The notes under the pieces are model-generated. The model made no database searches and had not been told where the DNA came from. It worked only from the letters and a program-made list of their open reading frames with translations. A stretch of DNA of 5,917 nucleotides from a bacterium 42_11 (GTDB taxonomy: Bacteria; Synergistota; GBS-1), in NCBI GenBank assembly GCA_001508835.1, contig LGFB01000091.1:1-5917 (forward strand). Direction: 5' to 3'. Positions 4,636 to 5,917 of the stretch are shown one piece after another. Each line of letters starts with the position of its first letter. The stretch's first letter is position 1. The position numbers and the translations under genes are program-made.

Positions 4636-5429
4636 ACATAATACATGACCTCTTCAGTTTTGACTTTTTAAGATATTCCCTAATAGCAACCATACTCGCT
4701 TCCATATCAACGGGTATGGTGTCACCCATAATCGTCTACAGGGGTATGGAGTTCATAGGAGATGGATTAGCCCACGCCATATTCGCTGGAGTAGCCGTTG
4801 CCGTCATCGCGAATTTTAATATCCTTTTGGGAGCCCTATCGGCAACCGTTATCTTCGCCTATCTGATTCACAAAATAAAAGACTTAGAGTCCATACGCGA
4901 AAGCACCGCCATCGGAATACTCCTTCCCGTTTTCATGTCCATAGGCGTCATAGTCTTTTCGAAATCCCCCCGATACACGACAGATGTAACCTCCTATCTT
5001 TTCGGGAACATCCTGATGGTCGTTAAAGATGATATTTACTTCCTCAGCGCTATAGCCTTATTAGGTGCCATCATAATATCAAGCAAGCTGTATGAGATAG
5101 CTTACTGGATATCCGATGAGGAGATGGCAAGGTTCTACGGTATCAACACGGAAAGGATAAGGCTAACCCTTCTTTTTCTAATCTCCTTCATCGTGGTATC
5201 GGCATTAAAAATTGCCGGTGTCATCGTAATGGGCGCCTTCTTGGTTATCCCGGGCGTATTTGCGAAGACCCGCTCCCTATCTTTAAAGGGAGCTATCTAT
5301 CGGGCGATAGGATTTAATATCCTCTCCTCTCTCATCGGCTTCACCCTATCTTACTATTTTGACCTTCCACCAGGCCCAACGCTGGTTCTGTTTAGCTTTC
5401 TCTTGCTTCTGGCATCAACCCTTCTTTAA
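4632..5429 (+). CDS. znuB: Zinc/manganese ABC transporter permease (ZnuB-like)
   Basis: Inner-membrane permease of the ABC-3 family, which forms the dimeric channel of the importer. It has 265 residues with roughly eight hydrophobic segments: about 15-36, 45-62, 64-81, 93-111, 134-152, 177-207, 222-242 and 247-264. Family landmarks are MEFIGDGLAHAIFAGVAVA (39-57), DVTSYLFGNIL (118-128), KIAGVIVMGAFLVIPG (193-208) in the core helix, and DLPPGPT (244-250) before the last helix. The start ATG overlaps the znuC stop as ATGA. A purine-rich AAAGGAGAGG at 4611-4620 lies 11 nt upstream, longer than ideal, so initiation probably relies on coupling to znuC translation. It is the last gene of the plus-strand run and ends 9 nt before a hairpin. 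Metal choice (Zn or Mn) cannot be told from the permease alone. Confidence 0.92.
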   Translation: MNIIHDLFSFDFLRYSLIATILASISTGMVSPIIVYRGMEFIGDGLAHAIFAGVAVAVIANFNILLGALSATVIFAYLIHKIKDLESIRESTAIGILLPVFMSIGVIVFSKSPRYTTDVTSYLFGNILMVVKDDIYFLSAIALLGAIIISSKLYEIAYWISDEEMARFYGINTERIRLTLLFLISFIVVSALKIAGVIVMGAFLVIPGVFAKTRSLSLKGAIYRAIGFNILSSLIGFTLSYYFDLPPGPTLVLFSFLLLLASTLL

Positions 5430-5475
5430 ATAAAAGAAATATCCTCCACCCTCGGAAGACGAAGGTGGAGGATAT
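5427..5475 (-). terminator. Intrinsic terminator of the leftward M24 gene, in the convergent gap
   Basis: A perfect 12-bp stem, 5439-5450 with 5464-5475 (core TATCCTCCACC), has a 13-nt loop that can itself pair TCG with CGA. Read on the minus strand, the stem is followed by TTCTTTTATTT (5438-5428), a good T-tract, and it begins 14 nt after the M24 stop codon. On the plus strand the stem is followed by GCAAAATTT, so termination for znuB is possible but weaker. It is the only candidate end point for both converging transcripts. Confidence 0.85.
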
Positions 5476-5489
5476 GCAAAATTTCCAAT

Positions 5490-5917
5490 CTATACGGTAA
5501 TTATACACTCCTCAAGCTCGCTCGGTGCCTCGGTTACGACCTCATACCCCTCAGGCGTGACTATAACGGTATCGGAGTGTCTAAAACCTCCAACGCCGGG
5601 GATATAAAAGCCAGGCTCTATGCTTACCACCATTCCCGCCTCAAGGGTATCCTCGGCATCAAACCTTAGGTAAGGAGCCTCGTGGGCACTTAAACCCAAG
5701 CCGTGACCCGTTCTATGATTTGCATATTCCCCAAGCTTTGCCTTCTGTATAACGCTCCTTGCTGCCTTATCTATATCTTTACATTTAACACCCGGCTTGA
5801 CAGCCTCGATTGCCGCCCTCTGAGCCTCAAACATGATCTTAAAATACTCCTTGTCCTTATCCGTGGGCTCACCCAAAAATACGGTTCTCTCGCACTCCGC
5901 CCTGTAGCCATCTAAAG
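5490..5917 (-). CDS. M24-family peptidase (Xaa-Pro aminopeptidase-like), C-terminal part
   Basis: C-terminal pita-bread domain of an M24 metallopeptidase; 141 residues are in the window and the N-terminal part lies beyond the right edge. The reading frame is open to the edge, so the in-frame TTG at 5876 is not the start. Numbering from the first whole codon, the family pattern is clear: DGYRAECERTVFLGEP (2-17), HRTGHGLGLSAHEAPYL (67-83) with metal ligand His71 and active-site His78, SIEPGFYIPGVGGFRHSDT (98-116) with ligand Glu100, then a typical tail. Two usual dinuclear-metal ligands differ: the Asp of the DxTRT motif is Glu7 (AECERT), and the Glu of the RxED motif is Ser114 (RHSDT). I have an impression that such variants recur in an M24 subgroup, so this may be a distinct or less active peptidase rather than a decayed gene. 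Likely cytoplasmic, acting on peptides with proline at position 2 if active. Confidence 0.88.
   Translation of the reverse strand, partial: LDGYRAECERTVFLGEPTDKDKEYFKIMFEAQRAAIEAVKPGVKCKDIDKAARSVIQKAKLGEYANHRTGHGLGLSAHEAPYLRFDAEDTLEAGMVVSIEPGFYIPGVGGFRHSDTVIVTPEGYEVVTEAPSELEECIITV

Noticed and set aside
5703..5915. Plus-strand open frame opposite the M24 gene.
   Set aside because: It is antisense to clear M24 motifs and has no upstream ribosome-binding site or recognisable domain.

Overview
The window looks like an ordinary chromosomal segment of a bacterium. It carries diaminopimelate epimerase, strong Shine-Dalgarno sites ahead of nearly every gene and one good sigma-70-type promoter. The zinc-type binding protein has a cleavable signal peptide with no lipobox cysteine, which fits a diderm (Gram-negative-type) envelope. 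Proteins are rich in Lys, Glu and Arg, and AGA/AGG and ATA codons are common. That suggests a thermophilic or deep-branching lineage (Thermotogota- or Synergistota-like), but this is only an impression and the species cannot be named from the sequence.

Layout. (1) At 1-1234, minus strand: a GTG-started dapF followed 30 nt later by the first 121 codons of an APC-superfamily amino-acid permease that runs off the left edge. (2) At 1235-1446: a divergent control region with a clear dapF promoter, a weaker candidate rightward promoter and a small inverted repeat. (3) At 1447-5429, plus strand: six closely packed genes. These are a secreted protein made of 19-residue tandem repeats, a stand-alone class II glutamine amidotransferase, an Isf-type iron-sulfur flavoprotein or related FMN reductase, and a complete zinc/manganese-type ABC importer (binding protein, ATPase, permease). 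(4) At 5430-5489: a 12-bp hairpin between convergent genes, with its T-rich side serving the leftward gene. (5) At 5490-5917, minus strand: the C-terminal 141 residues of an M24 (Xaa-Pro aminopeptidase-like) protein whose start lies beyond the right edge.

The importer genes overlap (11 nt and 4 nt) and surely work together: the periplasmic protein captures the metal, the permease passes it through the membrane and the ATPase drives the step. The three genes before them are separated by only 59, 30 and 24 nt and may share the transcript, but nothing in the sequence proves a functional link.

The points most worth a second look are the repeat protein, a compact RNA structure between it and the amidotransferase gene (a perfect 11-bp hairpin followed by a second stem that would pair with the ribosome-binding site), and the changed metal-ligand positions in the M24 protein. 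No RNA genes, CRISPR arrays, insertion sequences or phage structural genes were seen.
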